Source: Aquabacterium olei (GTDB taxonomy: Bacteria; Pseudomonadota; Gammaproteobacteria; Burkholderiales; Burkholderiaceae_C). From it: a stretch of 64,000 nucleotides of DNA. A program made the translations under genes and the position numbers. The notes beneath the pieces are model-generated. The model had not been told where the DNA came from, did no database searches, and saw only the letters and a program-made list of their open reading frames with translations. The stretch is from contig NZ_CP029210.1 of NCBI RefSeq assembly GCF_003100395.1, positions 186,001-250,000 of the forward strand, written 5' to 3'. Positions 48,202 to 56,597 of the stretch are shown here, in pieces (within the stretch, counting starts at the first letter, position 1; each line of letters starts with the position of its first letter).

Positions 48202-49320
48202 ATGAATGCCTCCACCAGCGCCGCCGCCGGCTGGGTCCCGCCCGCCGATGCCACGTCGAAAACAGATGATCAACGCGTCAAGAACGTGACCCCGCTGCCC
48301 CCCCCCGAGCACCTGATCCGCTTCTTCCCGATCTCCGGCACGCCGGTCGAGACCCTGGTGTCCGACACGCGTCGCACGATCGGCGACATCATCCACGGTC
48401 GTGACGATCGCCTGCTGGTCATCATCGGCCCGTGCTCGATCCACGATCCGGCCGCCGCGGTGGAGTACGCACGCAAGCTGCTGCCGCTGCGCGAAAAGTA
48501 CGCCGACACGCTGGAAGTCGTGATGCGCGTGTACTTCGAGAAGCCGCGCACCACGGTGGGCTGGAAGGGCCTGATCAACGACCCGTACATGGACGAGTCG
48601 TTCAAGATCGACGAAGGCCTGCGCATCGCGCGCCAGCTGCTGGTCGAGATCAACCGCCTGGGCATGCCGGCGGCCAGCGAGTTCCTCGACGTGATCTCGC
48701 CGCAGTACATCGGTGACCTGATCAGCTGGGGCGCCATCGGCGCGCGCACCACCGAAAGCCAGGTGCACCGCGAGCTGTCGTCGGGCATCTCGGCTCCGAT
48801 CGGCTTCAAGAATGGCACCGACGGCAACATCAAGATCGCCACCGACGCCATCCAGGCCGCGGCCCGCCCGCACCACTTCCTGTCGGTGCACAAGAACGGC
48901 CAGGTCGCCATCGTCGAGACCGCCGGCAACCCCGACTGCCACGTGATCCTGCGCGGTGGCAAGGCCCCGAACTACGACGCCGCCAGCGTGGCCGCCGCCT
49001 GCAAGGACCTGGAAGCCGCCAAGCTGCGCCCGTCGCTGATGGTCGACTTCTCGCACGCCAACAGCTCCAAGCAGCACGAGCGTCAGGTGCTGGTGGCCGA
49101 GGACATCGCCGGCCAGATCCGCGGTGGCTCGCACCAGGTGTTCGGCGTGATGGTCGAAAGCCACCTTGTGGCCGGCGCCCAGAAGTTCACCCCGGGCAAG
49201 GACGACCCGGCCAAGCTGTGCCACGGCCAGTCCATCACCGACGCCTGCATCGGCTGGGATGATTCCGAGAAGGTGCTCGAGGTGCTGTCGCAGGCCGTGG
49301 CGGCCCGTCGCGCCCGCTGA
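48202..49320 (+). CDS. 3-deoxy-7-phosphoheptulonate (DAHP) synthase, class I
   Basis: 372 residues, AroF/G/H family. It condenses phosphoenolpyruvate and erythrose 4-phosphate, the first step of the shikimate pathway to Phe, Tyr and Trp. Seen: IIGPCSIHDPAAAVEYARKL, RVYFEKPRTTVGWKGLINDP, VDFSHANSSK and the C-terminal SITDACIGWDDSE. The effector specificity (Phe, Tyr or Trp) cannot be read with confidence, so I leave out the gene letter. ATG 48202 follows GAAGGAAGAAG. Expression is under the aromatic attenuator just upstream. Confidence 0.95.
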   Translation: MNASTSAAAGWVPPADATSKTDDQRVKNVTPLPPPEHLIRFFPISGTPVETLVSDTRRTIGDIIHGRDDRLLVIIGPCSIHDPAAAVEYARKLLPLREKYADTLEVVMRVYFEKPRTTVGWKGLINDPYMDESFKIDEGLRIARQLLVEINRLGMPAASEFLDVISPQYIGDLISWGAIGARTTESQVHRELSSGISAPIGFKNGTDGNIKIATDAIQAAARPHHFLSVHKNGQVAIVETAGNPDCHVILRGGKAPNYDAASVAAACKDLEAAKLRPSLMVDFSHANSSKQHERQVLVAEDIAGQIRGGSHQVFGVMVESHLVAGAQKFTPGKDDPAKLCHGQSITDACIGWDDSEKVLEVLSQAVAARRAR

Positions 49321-49337
49321 AGACGGACGCGGTCGCG

Positions 49338-50006
49338 ATGCGCGTGCTGCTGGCCGAAGACGAGCATGCCCTGGGCGAGTGGCTGTCGAAGGCGCTCGCC
49401 CGGTCCGGCACCCAGGTGGACTGGGTGGACGATGGGCAACTGGCCGAGCGCGCGCTCGACGACACCGACTACGACGCGCTGATTCTCGACCTCGGCCTGC
49501 CGGGGCTGACGGGGCGGCAGCTGTTGCAGCGCCTGCGCGCCCGCGACCGGCGGCTGCCGGTGCTGATTCTCACGGCGCGCGACTCGCTGGCCGAGCGCGT
49601 GCAGGCGCTCAACCAGGGGGCCGACGATTTCCTGGCCAAGCCGTTCGCGCTGGAAGAGCTGGAAGCGCGCCTGATGGCGCTGGTGCGCCGCGCCCGCGGG
49701 GCCGACAACCCCCGGCTGGCCTGCGGCCCGCTGCAGTACGACACCGTCAGCCGGCAGTTCTCGCTGAGCGAGGCGCCGCTGCACCTGTCGCCGCGCGAGC
49801 ACGCGGTGCTGCGCGCCCTGATCCAGCGCACGGGCGAGCCGATGTCCAAGGCGCAGATCATTGCGCGGGTGTTTTCCGACGAAGACGACGTGCTGCCCGA
49901 CGTGATCGAGGTGCTGGTGCACCGGCTGCGCAAGCGGCTGGAGGGCACGGGCCTGGCCATCGTCACCTACCGCGGCCTGGGCTATGCGCTGGAAATGGCG
50001 GCCTGA
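49338..50006 (+). CDS. tctD: OmpR-family response regulator, TctD-like
   Basis: 222 residues. Receiver domain with acidic pocket E8/D9, phosphorylation site D51 (ILDLGLPG) and K101 (LAKPF); a winged-helix DNA-binding domain spans about residues 125-220 (LSPREHAVLRAL, DVIEVLVHRLRKRL). It is followed by a sensor kinase and then TctCBA, so TctD, activator of the tricarboxylate transporter, is the likely identity. It starts 17 bases after the DAHP synthase stop with no terminator between, so read-through is possible. Confidence 0.88.
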   Translation: MRVLLAEDEHALGEWLSKALARSGTQVDWVDDGQLAERALDDTDYDALILDLGLPGLTGRQLLQRLRARDRRLPVLILTARDSLAERVQALNQGADDFLAKPFALEELEARLMALVRRARGADNPRLACGPLQYDTVSRQFSLSEAPLHLSPREHAVLRALIQRTGEPMSKAQIIARVFSDEDDVLPDVIEVLVHRLRKRLEGTGLAIVTYRGLGYALEMAA

Positions 50007-50019
50007 CAGTCAGCCGGCC

Positions 50020-51444
50020 ATGAGCCTGCGCCAGCGGCTGCTGCTGTGCCTGCTGCCGCTGATGCTGCTCATCTCCGCGGGCGAGCTGTGGCTGACGCAG
50101 CGCGAGGCGCTGGCTTCTGCCAACAGCGCCTACGACCGATCCATTCGGGGGGCGCTCAAGGCCATCGAAGCCAACATCTCGACGGCCTCCGGTGGGCTGG
50201 CGGTCGAATTGCCCTATCGCCTCTTCGAGCTGCTGGAGCTGACGGCCTCGGGGCATGTCTATTTCCGCGTGGCCTCGCGTGACGGGCTCGTCGAGGTGGG
50301 CAACCTCGACCTGCCGCTGCCGGAAGGCGTGGCGCTGCGTTCTGGCGCACCGCAGTTCTTGGATGCCGAGTACCTGGGCGAGCGGGTGCGCATGGGCGTG
50401 CTGCTCACGCAGGTCAAGCTGCAGGGCCCCACAGGGCCTGACACGCCGGTTGTCATCCAGGTGGCCGAGCAGGCGGGCTCGCGCGAGCAGTTTGCCGCCC
50501 AGTTCGTGCGCACCAGTGTGCTGCGCGCTGCGGTGGTCCTGCTGGTGCTGGTTGGCGTGGTGGTGGCCCTGGTGTCCTGGGTGCTGCGGCCGCTGGGACG
50601 GCTGGAGGCCGGGGTGCGCCAGCGGCATCCGGCCGATGTGTCGCCCCTGCAGGCGCCCGACCTGCCGCGCGAGGTGCAGCCGCTGGTGCAGGCCGTGAAC
50701 ACCCAGATGGCGCGCCGCCAGGCCCTGGCCGACCAGCAGCGGCAGTTTCTCGATGACGCCTCGCACCAGTTGCGCACGCCGCTGACCACGCTGCGCACGC
50801 AGGCCGACTACGCGTTGCGCCTGCTGCCTGACCCCCCAAGCGGCGACGCCGAGCTGCGCGACAGCCTGCAGGCCATCGTCGAGCAGATCGACGCGGCCAC
50901 GCGCAGCACCAACCAGTTGCTGAGCCTGGCCCGCAGCGATGCCACCGAGCCGCACTGGGCCGACTTCGATCTGGCCGAGCTGCTGCGGCAGACGGTGCGC
51001 CCGCTCCTGACCCGGGCACGCCAGCGACGCATCGACCTGGGCGTCGAGGTGCCCGATGCCTTGCCTGCGCAGGGCGATGCCACGCTCTGGCGCGAGGCGC
51101 TGTCCAACCTGCTGGACAACGCGCTGCGCTATGGCCACGCCGGCACGCCGGTGACAGCCAGCGCCCGGTGGATGCCCGGGCCCGTGCCAGGCTGGTCCAT
51201 CACGGTGATCAGCGAGGGCGACCCGGTGCCCGAGGCGCTGTCCCGTCAGCTGGCGGGCGAGGCCGGCGGCGGTGAGGGCGGCCGCTTCGTGCGCGGGCAG
51301 GGCGCCCGCCGGGGCGGCGCGGGCCTGGGCCTCGCGATTGCGCGGCGCATTGCCCAGCGCCACGGCGGTGCGCTCGACATCGATGCGCGCGCCAGCGGCA
51401 CCTTTGCCGTCACGCTGCACTGGCCCCATCCCGGCCGCGCCTGA
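50020..51444 (+). CDS. tctE: Sensor histidine kinase, TctE-like, with altered G1 box
   Basis: 474 residues. N-terminal helix (7-25), a periplasmic domain of about 140 residues starting with a TctE-like signal-sensing region, a second helix (about 166-190), HAMP-like linker, then His249 in DDASHQLRTPLTTL. N box NLLDNALRYG and G2 box GAGLGLAIA are normal. The G1 box, usually V.DNGPGIP, reads VISEGDPVPEALS, so the conserved Asp is missing or displaced. ATG 50020 lies 13 bases after tctD. It presumably senses citrate or a related acid. Activity should be checked because of the G1 change. Confidence 0.85.
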   Translation: MSLRQRLLLCLLPLMLLISAGELWLTQREALASANSAYDRSIRGALKAIEANISTASGGLAVELPYRLFELLELTASGHVYFRVASRDGLVEVGNLDLPLPEGVALRSGAPQFLDAEYLGERVRMGVLLTQVKLQGPTGPDTPVVIQVAEQAGSREQFAAQFVRTSVLRAAVVLLVLVGVVVALVSWVLRPLGRLEAGVRQRHPADVSPLQAPDLPREVQPLVQAVNTQMARRQALADQQRQFLDDASHQLRTPLTTLRTQADYALRLLPDPPSGDAELRDSLQAIVEQIDAATRSTNQLLSLARSDATEPHWADFDLAELLRQTVRPLLTRARQRRIDLGVEVPDALPAQGDATLWREALSNLLDNALRYGHAGTPVTASARWMPGPVPGWSITVISEGDPVPEALSRQLAGEAGGGEGGRFVRGQGARRGGAGLGLAIARRIAQRHGGALDIDARASGTFAVTLHWPHPGRA

Positions 51445-51602
51445 CGGCCGCCTGCCCGACGCGGGCTGGCACCCTGGGGTTTGTCCCCGGCGGAATTGAA
51501 AGGCAGTTGAAAGCCTCCGGTTTCTACAGTTCATGCCCAGCAGCCGGTCTTTGCGCACGGCTGTACGACAAGACCCACCGACGAGACCCGAGGAGCCTGC
51601 CC

Positions 51603-52601
51603 ATGAAATTGCCCCTGACCGTTCGCGCCGTGCTGACCTGCGCGGCCCTGTTGCCCCTGGCTGCCACCGTGGCCAGCGCCGGCCCCCTGGACAAGAGCGA
51701 GTGCATTGCCCCGGCCAAGCCCGGCGGTGGATTCGACCTCACCTGCAAGATGGCCCAGACCATGCTGCAGGACAACAAGCTGAGCAGCGACCCGATGCGT
51801 GTGACCTACATGCCGGGCGGCATCGGCGCCGTGGCGTACAACGCCGTGGTGGCCCAACGCCCTGGAGAGCCGGGCACGATCGTGGCGTTTTCCAGCGGCT
51901 CGCTGCTCAACCTCGCCCAGGGCAAGTTCGGCAAGTATGGCGTGAGCGACGTGCGCTGGCTGGCCGCGCTGGGGGCCGATTACGGCGCCATCATCGTCAA
52001 GAAGGACTCGCCCTACAAGTCGCTGAAGGACGTGGCGGCCGCCCTCAAGCAGGACCCGACCAAGGTCGTGTTCGGCGCGGGCGGCACCGTGGGCAGCCAG
52101 GACTGGATGAAAGCCGCCCTGACGGCGCGCGCTGCCGGCGTGAACCCGCGCTCGATGCGCTTCGTGGCCTTCGAAGGTGGTGGCGAAGCGGTGACCGCGC
52201 TGCAGGGCGGCCACATCCACGTGTACTCCGGTGATGCGGCCGAGGCGGCCACACAGATCCAGGCCGGCACCCCGATCCGCGTGCTGGCCGTGTTCTCGGA
52301 CCAGCGCCTGCCCGGCCAGCTCGCGTCCGTGCCGACGGCCAAGGAGCAGGGCTTCGACATCAGCTGGCCCATCATCCGCGGCTTCTACATGGGCCCGAAG
52401 GTGCCGGACGCCGACTTCAACGCCTGGACGGCGGCCTTCCAGAAGGCCATGGCCACGCCCGGGTACGCCAAGCTGCGTGAAGAGCGCGGCCTGTTTCCCA
52501 TGACGATGACCGGCGTCGAGCTGGACGTCTACGTCAAGCGCCACACCCACCTGTACGCCAAGCTGGCGGCCGAGCTGGGTCTGGTCGTCAGCAGCAAGTA
52601 A
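51603..52601 (+). CDS. tctC: Tripartite tricarboxylate transporter substrate-binding protein (Bug family)
   Basis: 332 residues. Signal peptide of about 25 residues (LPLAATVASA). The mature protein starts GPLDKSECIAPAKPGGGFDL, with the PGGG.D motif of the Bug/TctC fold, and continues with GGIGAVAYN and a GAGGTVGSQD region. It binds the substrate in the periplasm and hands it to TctBA. ATG 51603 follows CGAGGAGC. The 158-base gap from tctE probably holds its promoter. Confidence 0.92.
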   Translation: MKLPLTVRAVLTCAALLPLAATVASAGPLDKSECIAPAKPGGGFDLTCKMAQTMLQDNKLSSDPMRVTYMPGGIGAVAYNAVVAQRPGEPGTIVAFSSGSLLNLAQGKFGKYGVSDVRWLAALGADYGAIIVKKDSPYKSLKDVAAALKQDPTKVVFGAGGTVGSQDWMKAALTARAAGVNPRSMRFVAFEGGGEAVTALQGGHIHVYSGDAAEAATQIQAGTPIRVLAVFSDQRLPGQLASVPTAKEQGFDISWPIIRGFYMGPKVPDADFNAWTAAFQKAMATPGYAKLREERGLFPMTMTGVELDVYVKRHTHLYAKLAAELGLVVSSK

Positions 52602-52614
52602 GGCGGAGTCCGAG

Positions 52615-53070
52615 ATGGCCGATCGCATCCTGGGCCTGGTGTGCCTGATTCTTGCCGCCGGCATGGGGTGGCTGGGACGGGGCTACGTTGCCCCGATTTC
52701 GTACGAGCCGGTGGGGCCGGCGGCCTTCCCGCTGCTGCTGGCCGGCCTGATGGCCGTCCTGGGGGGCTGGCTGGCCGTGCGGCCGCAGCCCCAGGTCGAC
52801 GGCGCAGAGCCGGCCGAGCCGTTGTGGGGCCCGGCCTCCATTCGTGTGCTCACGCTGGCGGCCGTCATGCTGGCCTACGCGGTGCTGTTCCAGTGGCTGG
52901 GCTTCGTGATCGCCACCGCGCTGATGACGCTGCCGGTCGGTCGTGTCTTCGGTGGCACGTGGCGCCAGTGCGCGGTGGCCGGCGTGGCGCTGGGCGTGTC
53001 GTTCTTCCTGCTGTTCGACCGCGTGTTCGACGTGATCCTGCCGCCCGGCCTGCTGCACCTGCTGGGCTGA
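52615..53070 (+). CDS. tctB: Tripartite tricarboxylate transporter small membrane subunit
   Basis: 151 residues with four predicted membrane helices, matching the small TctB subunit (about 150 residues). Contains GPAAFPLLLAGLMAVLGGWL. It lies 13 bases after tctC and 22 bases before tctA. Named mainly from size, topology and position, since TctB sequences vary. Confidence 0.88.
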   Translation: MADRILGLVCLILAAGMGWLGRGYVAPISYEPVGPAAFPLLLAGLMAVLGGWLAVRPQPQVDGAEPAEPLWGPASIRVLTLAAVMLAYAVLFQWLGFVIATALMTLPVGRVFGGTWRQCAVAGVALGVSFFLLFDRVFDVILPPGLLHLLG

Positions 53071-53092
53071 GCCCGGCCGAGGAGAAAATTCC

Positions 53093-54637
53093 ATGAGTTC
53101 CACACTCGACCATCTGATGACCGGGTTCGGCGTCGCCCTGACGCCGATGAACCTGATGCTGGCTGCCGTGGGCAGCTTCATCGGCACCGTGGTGGGCATG
53201 CTGCCGGGCCTGGGCCCGATCAACGGCGTGGCCATTCTGATGCCGCTGGCCTTTGCGCTCAACCTGCCGCCGGAGTCGGCGCTGATCCTGCTGGTCGCCG
53301 TCTACCTGGGCTGCGAGTACGGCGGCCGCATTTCATCCATCCTGCTCAACGTGCCGGGCGATGCCGCGGCCATCATGACGGCCGTCGACGGCTACCCGAT
53401 GGCCCGCAAGGGTCTGGGCGGCGTCGCACTGTCGATCTCGGCCTGGAGCTCGTTCGTGGGCTCGATGATCGCGATCGCGGGCCTGGTGGTGGCGGCGCCG
53501 CTGCTGGCCAGCTGGGCGCTGGCGTTCGGGCCGGCCGAGTATTTCGCGCTGATGGTGTTCGCCTTTGCGTGCCTGACCGGCTTGATGGGCGACCAGCCCG
53601 TGAAGGCGGGGCTGGCGGCCGTGCTCGGTCTGTCTCTGGCCACGGTGGGCATCGACGCCAACTCGGGCGTCTACCGCTACACCTTCGACTCCGTCCACCT
53701 GGCCGACGGCATCCAGTTCGTGGCGGTGGTGATCGGCCTGTTCTCGATCAGCGAAATCCTGCTGATGATCGAGCAGATCACGGCCGGCAACACCATGATC
53801 ACGCAGACCGGCCGCAACATGTTCAATCTCAAGGAGATGGCGCAGACCTGGTGGGGCACCGTGCGCTCGTCGATCGTGGGCTTCTTCGTGGGCGTGCTGC
53901 CCGGGGCCGGCGCCACGATTGCCAGCGCCATGACTTACTCGATGGAAAAGCGCCTGACCGACACCGAAGGCACCTTCGGCAAGGGTGACATCCGCGGTGT
54001 GGCGGCGCCCGAGGCGGCCAACAATGCCTCGGCGGCCGGCTCCTTCGTGCCCATGCTGACGCTGGGTGTGCCGGGCTCGGGCACCACGGCCGTGATGGTG
54101 GGCGCCCTGGCGCTCTACAACATCACCCCGGGGCCGGCGCTGTTCGAGCAGCGGCCCACGCTGGTGTGGGGCCTCATCGCCTCCATGTTCATCGGCAACA
54201 TCATGCTGCTGGCGATGAACATCCCGATGATCCGCATCTTCACGCGCATCCTCTCGGTGCCGAACTGGGCGCTGGTGCCGGGCATCCTGGCGGTCAGCAC
54301 GGTGGGCGTCTATGCGATCCACGCCACGACGTTCGATCTGGTCCTGATGACGGTGCTCGGCGTGATCGGCTACGTGCTGCGCAAACTGCACATGCCCATG
54401 GCTCCGCTGATCCTGGGCTTCGTGCTGGGCGAGCTCATCGAGCAGAACCTGCGTCGCGCCCTGTCGATGACCAACGGCGACTGGTCCATCCTCACCGAAA
54501 GCGGCATCTCGCGCGGGTTCTGGGTGTGCACCGTGCTGATGCTCACCGTGCCCTTCATCGTGCGCGCCGTGATCCAGCGTCGCCGCCAGCGTGCCATCCC
54601 GGCTGCTGTGGCGGCCACGCCGGAGCAGGCGGGCTGA
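53093..54637 (+). CDS. tctA: Tripartite tricarboxylate transporter large membrane subunit
   Basis: 514 residues, about twelve helices. Family signatures [18 protein letters not shown] and [19 protein letters not shown] are seen as two inverted repeats of the fold, plus [15 protein letters not shown]. It forms the sodium- or proton-coupled channel of the transporter. ATG 53093 follows CCGAGGAG. A hairpin terminator stands directly after it. Confidence 0.95.
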   Translation: MSSTLDHLMTGFGVALTPMNLMLAAVGSFIGTVVGMLPGLGPINGVAILMPLAFALNLPPESALILLVAVYLGCEYGGRISSILLNVPGDAAAIMTAVDGYPMARKGLGGVALSISAWSSFVGSMIAIAGLVVAAPLLASWALAFGPAEYFALMVFAFACLTGLMGDQPVKAGLAAVLGLSLATVGIDANSGVYRYTFDSVHLADGIQFVAVVIGLFSISEILLMIEQITAGNTMITQTGRNMFNLKEMAQTWWGTVRSSIVGFFVGVLPGAGATIASAMTYSMEKRLTDTEGTFGKGDIRGVAAPEAANNASAAGSFVPMLTLGVPGSGTTAVMVGALALYNITPGPALFEQRPTLVWGLIASMFIGNIMLLAMNIPMIRIFTRILSVPNWALVPGILAVSTVGVYAIHATTFDLVLMTVLGVIGYVLRKLHMPMAPLILGFVLGELIEQNLRRALSMTNGDWSILTESGISRGFWVCTVLMLTVPFIVRAVIQRRRQRAIPAAVAATPEQAG

Positions 54638-54654
54638 GACCGCGCTCCTTTCAG

Positions 54655-54681
54655 GCGGCCTTTCGGGGCCGCTTTTTTTTT
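54655..54681 (+). terminator. Rho-independent terminator after tctA
   Basis: Six-base-pair stem GCGGCC/GGCCGC, loop TTTCGG, then nine T. The next start codon is only 17 bases beyond the T tract. Confidence 0.85.
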
Positions 54682-54697
54682 CCTGAGTCTGTCTGCC

Positions 54698-55834
54698 ATG
54701 CTGGATCGTCTGCTTGCGTCCCACCCGTGCGCCGTGTTGTCCGGCTGGGCGGTGGCGGTGTTCGGGGCCGTGGTGTGGTCGGGGGCCGGCGGCCCGTTGC
54801 CTTGGCTGCTGGGGCCCATGGTGGCGTACGGGCTGGCGCGCGGGCTGGGCCTGCCGCTGCGCGAATGGGGCTGGGGGCGCGCCCTCGGGCAGTGCGTGAT
54901 CGGCGTGGGCCTGGGCACACGCTTCACGCCCGAGGTGGTGGCCGGTCTGGCCGAGCGCTGGCCCTGGCTGCTGAGTCTGGCGGTGCTGGCCCTGCTGCCC
55001 GCGCCCCTGGGAATGTGGGCCTACCGCCGCTGGGGCGGACTCGACCGCATCGGATCGTGGCTGTGCGCGCTGCCGGGGGGCGCCTCCGAGATGGCGGTGC
55101 TGGCCGAGCGCCATGGCGTGCCGGCCGCGCCCGTTGCGCTCACGCAGGGGCTGCGCGTGGCCCTGGTGGTGTCGCTGGTGCCCTGGAGCCTGCTGTGGCT
55201 CCCGGGCGAACTGGCTCCGGTCGGTGCGCTGCGCTCGGCGCCGGGGGGCACGGTGCTGGCCTGGCAGGCGGGCCTGTTCACGCTGGCCTGGGCGGTGCTG
55301 ATCGCCGTGCCCACGGCGGCCCTGCACCGACGCCGCTGGCCCAACGTCTGGATGATGCTGCCGCTGCTGGCCACCGCCGTGCTGATGTCCCTGCTGCCGG
55401 CCTGGACGGCCCACCGGCCGCTCGGGCTGGCGCTGACCGTGCCGGCCGCGGCACTCGATGTGGCGCAGCTGCTGCTGGGCATCACGCTGGGCAGCAAGCT
55501 CGACGCCCAGGCCTGGCGCCAGGCCCCCCGGTTGACGGCCGTGGCCACCGGCGTCGTGCTGACCAGCGTGGCCTTGTGCGGCCTGGTCGCGTGGTGCGCT
55601 GCGGCCATCCTGCCCCCTGGGCCGGCGCCCTGGCTGACGCACTACCTGGCGCTCGCGCCCGGTGGCATGGCCGAAATGGCGCTGCTGGCGCGCCAGAGCG
55701 GGGCCTTTCTCCCCGAGGTGATTGCCACCCACGTGCTGCGCCTGATGCTGGTGCTCGCGCTCGCGCCCGGGCTGTTGCGCGGTGTGGCATCGCGGTCGCC
55801 CTCGGCGCCTTTGCCGCCGGCGACGCCCCCCTGA
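54698..55834 (+). CDS. AbrB-family membrane protein
   Basis: 378 residues, about ten helices. It shows the two-fold repeat typical of the AbrB family (once labelled 'ammonia monooxygenase'): GPLPWLLGPMVAYGLARGLG and CALPGGASEMAVLAERHG in the first half, ALAPGGMAEMALLARQSGAF in the second. Transport substrate unknown. Members often sit next to TctCBA genes, as here. No strong Shine-Dalgarno sequence; start ATG 54698 lies right after the tctA terminator, so translation may rely on read-through mRNA or a promoter within tctA. Confidence 0.87.
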   Translation: MLDRLLASHPCAVLSGWAVAVFGAVVWSGAGGPLPWLLGPMVAYGLARGLGLPLREWGWGRALGQCVIGVGLGTRFTPEVVAGLAERWPWLLSLAVLALLPAPLGMWAYRRWGGLDRIGSWLCALPGGASEMAVLAERHGVPAAPVALTQGLRVALVVSLVPWSLLWLPGELAPVGALRSAPGGTVLAWQAGLFTLAWAVLIAVPTAALHRRRWPNVWMMLPLLATAVLMSLLPAWTAHRPLGLALTVPAAALDVAQLLLGITLGSKLDAQAWRQAPRLTAVATGVVLTSVALCGLVAWCAAAILPPGPAPWLTHYLALAPGGMAEMALLARQSGAFLPEVIATHVLRLMLVLALAPGLLRGVASRSPSAPLPPATPP

Positions 55835-55922
55835 AGGGGGAATGCCGCGCTGCCGGCCCTCGCCGTGCGCGTTTTCCGGTGCGAGGGCGTGGATACTGGC
55901 GCATCGTGCCTCCCGCGATGCC

Positions 55923-56597
55923 ATGAGTCTGGTGACACCCCGCCTCCTTCTCGTTGACGACCATGCCCTGTACCTGACGGGGCTGCGCCTGATGCTGGCC
56001 GAAGGCTGGCCCGAGGCCGAGGTGGTGGTGGCCCACGACTGGCGCGAGGCGCAGGCCGCGATCGCCGACCATCCGCCTGATTTGATGCTGCTGGATGTGC
56101 ACCTGCCCGATGCCGACGGCCTCGCGGCCCTGCCCGCGCTGCTGGCGGCCCACCCTGCGCTGTGCGTGCTCGTCATGTCGGCCGATGTCGGGCCGGCACT
56201 GCTGCAACAGGCGCGCGCGGCCGGGGCGTGCGGCTACCTCCACAAGTCGGCCGGGCCCGACGACGTGGTGCAGGCTGTGAGCGCCTGCCTGAACCAGCGC
56301 AACGCCTGGGCGCTGTTGCCCTACGCATGGACACAGACACCGACCGGGCCGGCGGCCGAAGCGCATGAGCCCGCCTTCGACACGCCCGCCGATGGCGATG
56401 ACGGCGCGCTGACCCCCTTGCAGCGCGCGCTGCTGGGCGAGGTGAGCCGGGGGGCCTCCAACCGCGCCATCGCCCGGGCCCTGTCGCTCAGTGAGACCGA
56501 TGTGCGCGCCGAGCTCTCGTGGGTCACCGAGCGCCTGGGTGCGGTGAGCCGGGAGCAGGCGGTGGCCCTGGCGCAGGCGCGCGGTCTCCTGCCGTGA
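55923..56597 (+). CDS. NarL/LuxR-type response regulator
   Basis: 224 residues. Receiver domain: acidic pair D12/D13, phosphorylation Asp58 (LMLLDVHLP), Lys108 (YLHKSAG). A linker rich in Ala/Pro is followed by a C-terminal LuxR helix-turn-helix (LTPLQRALLGEVSRGASNRA, then SLSETDVRAELSWV). ATG 55923 is the start that preserves the receiver N-terminus. Its stop overlaps the GTG of the hybrid kinase, so the two form a system. Target genes unknown. Confidence 0.88.
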   Translation: MSLVTPRLLLVDDHALYLTGLRLMLAEGWPEAEVVVAHDWREAQAAIADHPPDLMLLDVHLPDADGLAALPALLAAHPALCVLVMSADVGPALLQQARAAGACGYLHKSAGPDDVVQAVSACLNQRNAWALLPYAWTQTPTGPAAEAHEPAFDTPADGDDGALTPLQRALLGEVSRGASNRAIARALSLSETDVRAELSWVTERLGAVSREQAVALAQARGLLP

